32,779 nucleotides of DNA from Acidocella aquatica (GTDB lineage: Bacteria > Pseudomonadota > Alphaproteobacteria > Acetobacterales > Acetobacteraceae), in contig NZ_BSOS01000042.1 in the NCBI RefSeq assembly GCF_030160635.1, positions 1 through 32,779 of the forward strand. Reading direction: 5' to 3'. Position 1 is the stretch's first letter. Each line of letters begins with the position of its first letter. Shown here piece by piece: positions 1 through 7,282 of this stretch. The translations under genes were made by a program, and so were the position numbers. The notes beneath the pieces were generated by a model that had not been told where the DNA came from, did not search any database, and saw nothing but the letters and a program-made list of their open reading frames with translations.

Positions 1-196
1 GATGCTTGGCGTCCGCCGCAATCGTGCGCAGCGTCTCCGCCGCGGTCTTGAACAAGATGGTATAGATACCCGACCGCCAACCAGCTCGTCCATAAGACGG
101 GGCTATCTGCCCCGACTGTCAATGCCGCGCTGGCCTGTCTGGAGCGCTCCGGGCATTGTTGAGGAGGGCACCGACCCGCTCCCGACTGCGGCCTGA
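1..196 (+). pseudogene. Remnant of a Fic-family protein, C-terminal winged-helix part
   Basis: Three reading frames must be joined to recover a Fic C-terminus. Bases near 78-160 read NQLVHKTGLSAPTVNAALA followed by CLERSG, the winged-helix tail that follows the Fic domain in many stand-alone Fic AMP-transferases. The frame then shifts and the text continues as IVEE directly into EGTDPLP, which is how such proteins usually end. The roughly 20 residues that normally separate those two pieces are missing, so there is at least one frameshift and a small deletion. The catalytic Fic domain would lie left of the window. It is dead as read. A TGA at 194-196 ends it, 13 bases before the next remnant. 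Family assignment rests on recognition of the tail only. Confidence 0.55.
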
Positions 197-209
197 AGGA
201 AGGAAGCCT

Positions 210-398
210 GTGCGTATCGAATCTGTCGCCCTGTTTGGCTTCCGCTGTTGCGGAACCAATCCGATCGCGGTACCCACCTTATCGGAGATTACGGCCGTCG
301 TTGGGCCGAACGTGGCGGGCAAGAAGATGCTTTGGCGCGGTCGAGGGAGAAGGCGAGGGGGCTCGTATAGCCAAGCCTCAGCCGCTCGCCCATCTTAA
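210..398 (+). pseudogene. Truncated OLD-family/AAA ATPase, N-terminal stub
   Basis: A GTG at 210, preceded by the purine-rich GAAGGAAGGAAG, opens 62 codons. The first 40 residues look like the start of an OLD-type ATP-dependent endonuclease or SMC-like AAA ATPase: RIESVALFGFR, then SEITAVVGPNVAGK at about residues 25-38. The Walker A motif is degenerate, because the Ser/Thr that should follow GK is a second lysine. From residue 40 onward the sequence is arginine-rich and unlike the family, and it stops at 396-398. OLD proteins are normally 500-700 residues, so this is an N-terminal stub with the nuclease part lost. It directly follows the Fic remnant, which suggests a decayed defence or toxin locus. 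Confidence 0.55.
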
Positions 399-800
399 CA
401 TTGTCAACCTCGTGCTACATAAATGCATTTTTTAGTGTGGGGTTATCATAGCGCTAATATTACTTCATTCGCCCGCTGCAGTGCGCCGCGCCCTGCGTAA
501 GCTGGAGCCGGACATGCCCGTATTTCGACGGAAGACCAAATTCTCGACGGCCAGCGCGGGTCCCTATCGGGCGCAGGCTGCAACGAAGCCGAAGCCATGG
601 ATGCCCTTACCCACCGCCAGCTCTAGGAAACCAGCCGATATCGCCCCAGCGGCACCGGACGTCGATAGGAGCTGCGCTGGGAATTAGATTGCGTAGCGCA
701 GGCAGAACAGGCGGCGCGGTCACGGCTATCAATCGAGACGACTCAGGCCGGTTCGCCTCTCTCGATCGCGATGACGTTCAGTTTTGCCGCCGGCGCTTTT
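399..800. other. About 400 bases with no supported gene
   Basis: An A+T-rich patch at about 400-470 is followed by G+C-rich sequence with only short, mutually exclusive open frames and no convincing ribosome binding site. One frame near 540-625 is vaguely reminiscent of a ParB-like fragment but is too short to name. This is best read as decayed DNA between the left remnants and the 3' end of the minus-strand operon. Confidence 0.5.
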
Positions 801-1955
801 TCATGGAATGGCAACGGCGTGGCCGCATTTTGGGCAGGCCGTCTTGTGGCAGGCGCGGCAAAAACTCTTGCCGCAGCCCAGGCAAGGGGCTTGGCCGGCG
901 GGCTCGGTGAGATGTAATTGCTCGTCACAGACGAGGCGGGTGATACCAAGCCCCAGCCCCCAGTCGCAGGGCGGTGGCTCTGCCATGCGGGTCAGCGGGT
1001 GCCAATCGAGCTGTATCAATCGCTCGCCCTTGCGGCGGCGGATCAGCACCTCCAGCCGTTGCACAGGTACGAATAATTCCAGGACCTGCACGCCCTCGAC
1101 GGTGACGCGCAGCGCATAATTATGCCGCAGATCATCGACCTTGGCGCGATACTCGCGCTCGATGGCTTCAACCCGCAGGGTCTCCCGTTTTGCATCGGCT
1201 TCGGCCTTGCTGCCCGGGATGCCAGCCAGTCCCGCAAGGCGCTTTAGCGACTCCCGGCGTAGATCATCGTGATAAGCGTGCAGCCGGTCGTGGTCGCGCG
1301 TCAGACGGCGCTGCATGGCCCGGAAAAAATCCGCCAGTTCGGCTCGCACTGCTGCGTCCAGTGCCGGCTGCACCCTGGCTTGCATCGTGGCGGCGTTCCA
1401 ACCCTCTCCCGCGGCTGCGCGCACCTCCCGCTCGGGCGCCAGCCAAACCGCATTGTCGGCGAGTGCGTTACGCAAACGCGGTAGCATAGCCCCAAGTGCG
1501 GCGCCCGTACCGGTATTGAACCCCATCCAGAGCAGGGCCTCGCGCTTTTCATCGGATAAGGCGGTGCTGTGGAAACATAAAATCAGGCACCGCGTCCAGG
1601 CCGTGCGCTGCGCCTGCAAACGCCAGATCGCATTCGGCAGATCGAGTGCCTGGCTGAGCAGACGTTCAGGATCGCCAGTGAAATACGGTGGTGGCAAGGA
1701 GACCTGGCGTTCGGCATATCTTCCATCGTCACCCAACACCGTGACGAAACGGTCCAGCCAGCCGCCCTCCATGCCAATGTACTGGCTAGTGTCCGGCATC
1801 TCGCGCCCAAAACCAAGCCGCGCCAGTTCCGGCCAGTTCATTATGGCGCGCAACTCTGGCGGCGCGATCACGGCGAGGCCATCAGGTTCGATTGGCTCGA
1901 CAGCGGCGCCCCGGCGTTCCATTAATTCCGCGACAAAATCGCGCAACGCGGCCAT
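801..1955 (-). CDS. Protein of unknown function with C-terminal zinc ribbon, partner of the SNF2 helicase
   Basis: This is a 384-residue protein that I do not recognise as a named family. The N-terminal half is mixed. Residues of about 190-290 are highly charged and probably helical or coiled coil, with many Arg/Glu/Asp around LTRDHDRLHAYHDDLRRES. The last 30 residues hold three CxxC pairs (CLGC, CRAC, CPKC) spaced four residues apart, a compact zinc-ribbon-like knuckle usual in nucleic-acid-binding or protein-docking modules. The ATG lies 10 bases downstream of the helicase stop codon, with AGGGG just before it, so the two genes form one minus-strand operon. By context it is probably a dedicated partner of the helicase. 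A DNA repair, chromatin-remodelling-like or defence role is inference only. Confidence 0.8.
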   Translation of the reverse strand: MAALRDFVAELMERRGAAVEPIEPDGLAVIAPPELRAIMNWPELARLGFGREMPDTSQYIGMEGGWLDRFVTVLGDDGRYAERQVSLPPPYFTGDPERLLSQALDLPNAIWRLQAQRTAWTRCLILCFHSTALSDEKREALLWMGFNTGTGAALGAMLPRLRNALADNAVWLAPEREVRAAAGEGWNAATMQARVQPALDAAVRAELADFFRAMQRRLTRDHDRLHAYHDDLRRESLKRLAGLAGIPGSKAEADAKRETLRVEAIEREYRAKVDDLRHNYALRVTVEGVQVLELFVPVQRLEVLIRRRKGERLIQLDWHPLTRMAEPPPCDWGLGLGITRLVCDEQLHLTEPAGQAPCLGCGKSFCRACHKTACPKCGHAVAIP

Positions 1956-1965
1956 TTTCTAACCC

Positions 1966-4281
1966 CTACGCGGTTTCAAAATCTTCACCGAACAACGCGT
2001 CGTCGAGCGCCTTGGCGTCGCTGTACTGATGCAACGCCTGATCGAGCCGGCGGCCGATATCATTGAATGCCGCTGTCCGTCCTGCCTCGGTCGTTTCCAG
2101 CCAAGCGTCCAGGACCAGCTCGGCAAACCCGCGCTCTTCCTCCAACTCACCTAGAATGGCCCCTGCCTCGCCAACCACAAGCTCGAACATATTTATTTTC
2201 TCGTCGAGCAGGCGCAGCACCTGTTCATCCGCGGTGCCGCGCGTCACCAGGTTGAAGACGAAAACCTCCCTGGTCTGGCCGATGCGGTCGATCCGGCCGA
2301 TCCGCTGTTCAATGGCCATGGGGTTCCACGGGATGTCAAAATTGATCAAGGTGTTGCAGAACTGGATATTGCGCCCCTCGCCGCCGGACTCGGTGCATAA
2401 CAGCACGCCAACCCGCTCCCGGAAATCAGCGATCGCGGCATCTTTGGCGGGACCGCTCATGCCGCCCTCGAACCGGGTAAAAGAAATACCGTTTTTGGTC
2501 AGTAGGTCCGCCAGGCTGGACATGGTCTCGCGGTGATGGATGAATACCAGCTTTTTTTCGGTGGGGTTGCGGGCCAGCAACTCCAGTAGCGTGGTCTCCT
2601 TCGCGCCGGTGCCCAGCGCCGTCCAGCGCGCGCCCAGTTGCTGCCATGGCGTGGCGTCGGTCTGGCGCGCGGCAAAGCGGGCGATGGCGGCTGCGGCTGC
2701 GGCGGGCGAGGAACCGGCAGCCCCCAGCAAATGGTGCATCGCCAGACGATGACGGTTCTGGTGGCCGTCGGCGGCGAGCGCGCGAACCATGGCAGCCAAC
2801 TCCTGATAGGCGAAATCCTCACCGGCGCCGGCGTCGGCGTAGCGGGTAGAGGCGTTCCGGCGGGGCAGTTTGAGCGCCACCACGGCGCGCGTGTTGCGGA
2901 TCATGGCGTCACGCATCAGATCGCGCAGCCGTTCCGGATTCGCCGGCTGGCGCGGCTTACCCGCGACCATATATCTGGCGCGGAATTCCTTTTGCGTCTT
3001 AAAAATCCCGGGCTTGAGTAATGTGAGCAAATTATACAGCTCGATCAGATTGTTCTGTACCGGGGTGGCCGAAAGCAGCAGCAGAAACCGCTTGGTCAGC
3101 CCATCCACCAATTTATAGCTGGCGCTGGTGTGGTCACGCAGATGGTGGGCCTCATCAACGATCACCAGATCAAAAGACTGCGCCAACAGCCGGGCAGCAT
3201 GTTCACTCCGCCGGGCGAGGGGCAGCGAGGCGATGATCTGCGGCGCGGCCCAGAATTTTGCCGGGTCATCACGCAGTAGCGTGTCATAGCTGGTGACGCA
3301 GGAGATGCCGAATTTGGTCTCCAGCTCTTCCCGCCATTGGCCCACCAGTGTTGCTGGGACCAGAATCAGCACGCGCGCCACCATGCCGCGCAGCAGATAT
3401 TCCTTGAGCACCATGCCGGCTTCGACAGTCTTGCCCAGCCCGACTTCATCGGCGAGCAGGACGCGGCCATGGAACTGCTTCATGACCTTGCGCACGGTCT
3501 CGGTCTGATACCAGAACGTCTCGATACCTTGCAGATGCGGTAAGCAGAGTAGTTCGTCGAATCCCTCGGCCAGACCGAGATGCGCCAGTTGCGCGCGCAG
3601 ATTGAACCAAGCGCCTTCGCTCTCGCCCGGCCCAGCGCAGGCTGAGAGAAAGGCGGTCAGATCCGCTTCGATGGCCAGGGGAATTTCCACTGGGAGTTGT
3701 TCCAGGGCGGATAGCGACGGCGTTGCCGCTGGTGCGACTGTCGGAGCTGACAGTGCAGGTGCCCTCGCGAGAGAGCGTGGTTTTGTGCCAAGCTTCGCCG
3801 TGGCGGCCCTAGCTGAGGGTTTGTGGCCGCGCGCCGCAGTTGCGCGGCCCATTATGGCGTCGAGCGCGGTCATCAACCAGGATTGCTGCGCCACGGCTCC
3901 TGGAAAGACGCGCCAAGCATTCACCCAATCGGCCAGCGCGTGCCGCTGTAACAGATCGCGCGCCGCCGCAAGTTTGTTCTGTTGCCCCAGCGCCAGTGCC
4001 GCCAATAGGTGACAGGTGCTCCCCGGCACATAGCGCTTGGCATAACGCTTGAGGTAGGTTTGCGCCTTGTCGGCCCGGCCATCCAGCAGTGCTGCCGTCG
4101 CGGCCAAGCACAGAATATGCGGATCTCCCGGACAGGCGCGCTCGGCGGTCTCCGCCAGCGCCAGATAACCGTCCTTGCTCCTTGCGCCGGCAAAGGCATT
4201 TTCGAGCAATCCGCGCCACTCCTCGGGATTGGCCGCAAGATTTTGGCCGGACTGGGGCAAATCGGCGGAATGGGGCGGCAT
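1966..4281 (-). CDS. SNF2-family DEAD/DEAH helicase with TPR-like N-terminus
   Basis: This is a 771-residue superfamily 2 helicase-like ATPase of the SNF2/RapA type. The core is complete: Walker A DEVGLGKT near residue 277, DEAH near 377, the motif III signature LLSATP just after it, and the motif VI arginine-finger segment QRIGRIDRIGQ near 657. Residues of about 35-130 are Ala/Leu-rich paired helices resembling tetratricopeptide repeats, followed by an Ala/Pro-rich linker to about 200. Such proteins translocate on double-stranded DNA and displace bound proteins rather than unwind. The chosen ATG at 4281 lacks a good ribosome binding site. A strong GGAGG sits before an ATG at 4309 in another frame, so the true N-terminus is uncertain. 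It is followed 10 bases later by the zinc-ribbon gene. Confidence 0.88.
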   Translation of the reverse strand: MPPHSADLPQSGQNLAANPEEWRGLLENAFAGARSKDGYLALAETAERACPGDPHILCLAATAALLDGRADKAQTYLKRYAKRYVPGSTCHLLAALALGQQNKLAAARDLLQRHALADWVNAWRVFPGAVAQQSWLMTALDAIMGRATAARGHKPSARAATAKLGTKPRSLARAPALSAPTVAPAATPSLSALEQLPVEIPLAIEADLTAFLSACAGPGESEGAWFNLRAQLAHLGLAEGFDELLCLPHLQGIETFWYQTETVRKVMKQFHGRVLLADEVGLGKTVEAGMVLKEYLLRGMVARVLILVPATLVGQWREELETKFGISCVTSYDTLLRDDPAKFWAAPQIIASLPLARRSEHAARLLAQSFDLVIVDEAHHLRDHTSASYKLVDGLTKRFLLLLSATPVQNNLIELYNLLTLLKPGIFKTQKEFRARYMVAGKPRQPANPERLRDLMRDAMIRNTRAVVALKLPRRNASTRYADAGAGEDFAYQELAAMVRALAADGHQNRHRLAMHHLLGAAGSSPAAAAAAIARFAARQTDATPWQQLGARWTALGTGAKETTLLELLARNPTEKKLVFIHHRETMSSLADLLTKNGISFTRFEGGMSGPAKDAAIADFRERVGVLLCTESGGEGRNIQFCNTLINFDIPWNPMAIEQRIGRIDRIGQTREVFVFNLVTRGTADEQVLRLLDEKINMFELVVGEAGAILGELEEERGFAELVLDAWLETTEAGRTAAFNDIGRRLDQALHQYSDAKALDDALFGEDFETA

Positions 4282-4338
4282 TGGGACTCGGCGTTGTGAC
4301 GTGGCTCATCTTGTTGCCACCTCCAGGATGGGTGTCAA

Positions 4339-4623
4339 TCAGCGTGCGCAAATTGGCCTGTGCGCAAATGAGCGATCGTGCCGACGGCTAGCGGTAACAG
4401 CAATATCGCGGCGCTCGTTGATAAGGCACCCAGCCAGCGCCGGTACCAGCTGTTTGCGAATTTTTAGGTAGCGCGTCACGTGTATCAGTTCGTCGAGCCG
4501 GCCAGGCGAGTTGAGAAGATCAAACCGCCCTTCGCGCCAGAGGACCATGAGATGTGCCGGGAGCAATGCTTCTGAAAGAAACACGCCGATAAGGATGTTG
4601 GCGTCGATGACAAGCTGAAGCAT
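4339..4623 (-). pseudogene. C-terminally truncated PIN-domain (VapC-like) toxin
   Basis: This encodes 94 residues. The start is typical of PIN-domain ribonuclease toxins: VIDANILIGVFLS with the first catalytic Asp at residue 7, and a second acidic position in LDELIHV. After about residue 75 the sequence turns into Arg/His-rich text without the third acidic cluster (usually a D-x-D-D motif) and the last strand, and it stops 57 bases before the helicase ATG. PIN toxins are normally 125-140 residues, so the active site is incomplete. No partner antitoxin is recognisable upstream. The gene lies head-to-head with hipB, sharing its repeat-bearing intergenic region. It may be a remnant that once headed the helicase operon. 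Confidence 0.6.
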
Positions 4624-4689
4624 TGGCGGGCATCAAGCCGGACTGAGATCGTGCGCCTGGCCAAGCCAATAGGCCGAACACTCGGTGAA

Positions 4690-4809
4690 ATATGCACGAT
4701 CGGGAATATCTAACTGAATATTTGGCCAAACACTGAAACATATTCCCGTTCGCGCATATTTTTGTGGATATTAAGCCAAATGCCGGACTATATTCCCGCT
4801 CAGGAATAT
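4690..4809 (+). promoter_or_regulatory. Three operator-like palindromes at exact 50-bp spacing before hipB
   Basis: Palindromic boxes occupy 4690-4709, 4740-4759 and 4790-4809. The last is nearly perfect: ATATTCC, six bases, GGAATAT. The first keeps the right arm and the second keeps the left arm. Flanking sequence is also partly repeated, with GGCCAAA at 4724-4730 and AGCCAAA at 4774-4780, so the unit is a degenerate 50-bp repeat present about three times. The form resembles the known HipB operator of E. coli, TATCC-N8-GGATA. The third box ends 13 bases before the hipB ATG and overlaps TATATT, a possible -10 element. This fits cooperative autorepression by HipB; the divergent PIN/helicase operon could be controlled too. 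Confidence 0.7.
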
Positions 4810-4822
4810 TGATCGACAAAAC

Positions 4823-5065
4823 ATGGACGACAAAAATCTAGCAAAGGCTTTTGGCGAGATGGTGCGGAGCAACCGGCGCAAGGCGAGGTTGACCCAGGCT
4901 GAACTCGCCTTGCTATCCGGCACTGGAATTCGGTTTATCATCGACCTTGAGGCTGGCAAGCCGACTTGCCAGCTTGGCATGGCTTTGAGGGTCGGCAAGA
5001 CGATGGGGATCGAGATGATAGCCGCGCCAGACAAGACCGATTCGGGTGTGCCGGACTTCGCATGA
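4823..5065 (+). CDS. hipB: HipB-like antitoxin and transcriptional repressor
   Basis: This is an 80-residue protein with an XRE-type helix-turn-helix over about residues 10-65: the first helices RSNRRKARLTQAELALLSG, then the recognition-helix region GIRFIIDLEAGKPT. This is the size and layout of HipB, which binds operator DNA as a dimer and holds HipA inactive. Its stop codon overlaps the hipA start (ATGA at 5062-5065), the usual coupled order for this toxin-antitoxin pair. The start is 13 bases after the third palindrome, so a repressor bound there would block initiation. Reading frame and motifs are intact, although the partner hipA is interrupted. It may survive as an orphan repressor. Confidence 0.85.
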   Translation: MDDKNLAKAFGEMVRSNRRKARLTQAELALLSGTGIRFIIDLEAGKPTCQLGMALRVGKTMGIEMIAAPDKTDSGVPDFA

Positions 5066-6548
5066 TGACTGTCCCGGTTTTCTACGAAACGCTGATCGTT
5101 GGTGAAATCCTGGCAGATAAGGCCGGGCCCTTGTCGTTCAACTATGCAGAGGAATGGCTAGCGCGCGCCTCGGCGTTTCCGATTTCCGTTCTAGCCCGTA
5201 TTATGCGTCACTCCGACCACGAATAGGTAAACCTCTGAAATTTCTACACATTCTAACATACGACCAAGCTTGCAGCTGTTTTCAGGGCTTTTTAGAATTA
5301 GAAGCAATTTCAATGCCTTGCTGGACGTTCGCCGACCCTCATGAATTATCCGGGCTAGCACCGTTAAGTGCCGGCGGCATGCCGCCGGCCTTGTTCACGC
5401 CTTGGCTCGCCAACCTGCTCCCCGAAGGGCCTGCGCTGACCACGATCGGGCAAAGCGCCGGCGTCTCCCCAGGTGATGTGCTCGGCATCCTTGAAATGAT
5501 TGGCCACGACACGGCTGGCGCGTTGAGCATCGGCGGACCAGCGAAACGCGGGCAGCCAAGCTATTCAAAGCCGGTCGGCGACCAGTTGGAGCGGATTATC
5601 AACGACCTGCTGCGGCGTCCGTTTCTTGTTGGAACGGAAGGGGTATCCATGAGCCTGGCGGGCGCCCAGGAAAAACTACCGGTGGCGCTGGTGGACGGCG
5701 AGATTGTGATTCCGCTAAACAACAACCCTTCCACACACATCCTCAAGCCTGACAATACGCGGCTGCCAGGCAGCGTGCAGAACGAGGCCGTATGTCTCAC
5801 GCTGGCAAAAATGATCGGGCTGAACGTGGCAAATGTCACGACCGGGCTGGCTGGCGCGCGGACATATCTGCTGGTTGAGCGGTATGACCGGGTGATGAAG
5901 GCGGACGGCTGGGTGAGGTTGCATCAGGAGGATTTTTGCCAGGCGTGCGGCAAGCCGCCGTCCTCGAAATACGAGCATAACCAAACGGGCCTGCGCGGGC
6001 CCGGATTGCCGGATCTGTTCAATGGTGCCAAGCAGTTTTTACCCCCGCAGGACCAACTCGCCCTGTTGGACGCGGCGATTCTGAACGTGCTGATTACGAA
6101 TGTTGATAGCCACGCGAAAAATTATTCCATCCTGATTAGCGGGGCGGGTGCCCGTTTAGCACCACTCTATGATCTGATGTGCGGCCGGGCTTGGGATCAT
6201 ATCACGAAAAACATGGCGCAAGATATTGGAGGCAAGAACCGGGGCAGGTACTTGTTCCGGCGGCATTGGGAAAGGCTGGCGGAAGCGTGCGGGTTTAACA
6301 AGCGCATGCTTGTCCAGCGGGTAATAAGTTTGGCGAACCAGGTCTTGACGAAGGTGGACGATGCCGCCGCCGCTGTTCAGTCGATGCCTGCCGGTGGGCA
6401 TTATGGGATGGATCAGGTCGTTAAGGAGATTAAAAGCCAGGCCAATGCCACGATATCAAATATTAGGGCGGTAAATCAGCCCGATTCGACCGAAGGCGAC
6501 GAAGAACCCGAGGATGATGGTGAACTGATCAGCCCAGCTAGCCCGTAG
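5062..6548 (+). pseudogene. hipA: HipA-family serine/threonine kinase toxin, interrupted by a short insertion
   Basis: The frame opening at ATG 5062 encodes the HipA N-terminus (GEILADKAGPLSFNY, EEWLARASAFPISVL) but meets a TAG at 5224. The rest of the protein continues in another frame to 6548. Between them lies a 160-bp insert at 5195-5354 flanked by CTAG. Removing 164 bases joins the parts as SVLAPLSAGGMPPALFTPW and gives exactly 440 residues, the normal HipA length. Kinase features are present downstream: SLAGAQEKLP, the HipA phosphate-binding loop segment; NVDSHAKN, the catalytic loop; LAPLYDLMC, the metal-binding segment. Starts inside the insert, such as ATG 5310, could still yield an N-terminally altered product. 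Identification is firm. Loss of normal function is inferred. Confidence 0.85.
5195..5354. mobile_element. 160-bp MITE-like element inserted in hipA
   Basis: The element is flanked by CTAG direct repeats at 5191-5194 and 5355-5358. Its ends form an imperfect inverted repeat: CCCGTATTATGCGTCA on the left against CCCGGATAATTCATGA on the right, 11 of 16 matching. It is more A+T-rich than the surrounding gene and encodes no transposase. Excision with one target copy restores the hipA frame perfectly, which is strong evidence that it is an insertion. A CTAG duplication fits the YTAR targets of IS5/IS427-type transposases. A TA duplication, with the element starting GCCCG as in IS630/Tc1-like elements, fits equally well because the target is palindromic. 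The parent element is unknown. Confidence 0.8.
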
Positions 6549-7282
6549 GTGGGCTATGGTGAAATTAACAATAGGATCGTGTCTACAGGCACGGAATCCC
6601 TCAGAAGGTCAGACCGGTTCACCAGTCGCAATGGCCCGGGGAGAGGTGTTTGAGTTCTTGGTGATCGCCCGCTGTTCGGCCGGCTCCATGTAAAATTCTC
6701 GAGAACCGGTACGAGTGGCGGTACCCGCGCCTCCAGCCCCTCCAAACCTGAACAGACAAACCAGTTCCCAGGCTCCCTGTGCTGGTAGTGTAGCGGCGGA
6801 CGAATTTCGCACCGGCGGTGCGGGTATCGGCTACCGCAAATCGGTCAAAAGCCTTTTGCATCGCCTCGTCTTCGGCCACCGAAAGCGCCGTACTCGCGAG
6901 ATACTCGCCCTTCCGGCACACCCTGAGCAACGGTCGATCCTCCACATCGGCAGCACCGGCCTGATCGGGCCGCAGGCGAAGGATGGAACCGGGAAATGCA
7001 AATGGACGCGGATTCCGCGGGTAAAAACGCCGCCGTTCGCAAGATCATCGGCCATTCGCATTCGGGTGAGCAAAGAAATTGAAATGGAAAGAACGAAGAA
7101 AAGAACGCCATACCGCTTACGACGAGCGCGCCACAAGGGGTTGTCGCGCGAGCGCTCCCGCGTGCCGAAGCACGCGCCCTTGTCCCGCGCCCGCGCAGCG
7201 GTCGCCTGGAGAAATTGATGAAAGAGAAAAGCCGAAACCGGCGGATCTCCAACCCATCGAATTTCAACTGGAGAACTCTTCC
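6549..7282. other. 730-base gap: possible decayed minus-strand gene plus hairpin leader
   Basis: No single open frame here is convincing. On the minus strand between about 7063 and 6610, protein-like stretches appear in different frames, for example GEYLASTALSVAEDEAMQKA near 6900-6840 and EFYMEPAEQRAITKNS near 6690-6645, suggesting a frameshifted relic. From 7076 the plus strand carries a polypurine tract and then a G+C-rich leader to the TOPRIM gene. In it, ACAAGGG (7133-7139) pairs with CCCTTGT (7177-7183), and a perfect CGCGTG/CACGCG hairpin (7159-7176) abuts the second arm. The leader is open in frame with the TOPRIM gene back to 7079, but the ribosome binding site favours the start at 7283. 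Confidence 0.5.

Noticed and set aside
530-630. Possible ParB-like fragment
   Set aside because: A short stretch reads ILDGQRG, faintly like a ParB motif, but it ends at a stop within about 30 codons and nothing else supports it.
1315-1962. 215-codon plus-strand frame
   Set aside because: It is antisense to the zinc-ribbon protein, whose cysteine motif and operon position make the minus strand the coding one.
4640-4775. Possible antitoxin C-terminus before the PIN gene
   Set aside because: One minus-strand frame reads plausible protein text, but it has no start codon and runs through the 50-bp operator repeats, whose spacing is not a multiple of three.
7079-7282. N-terminal extension of the TOPRIM protein
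   Set aside because: The frame is open, but the translated text is an Arg/Pro/Ala-rich reading of the hairpin leader. GGAGA supports the start at 7283.
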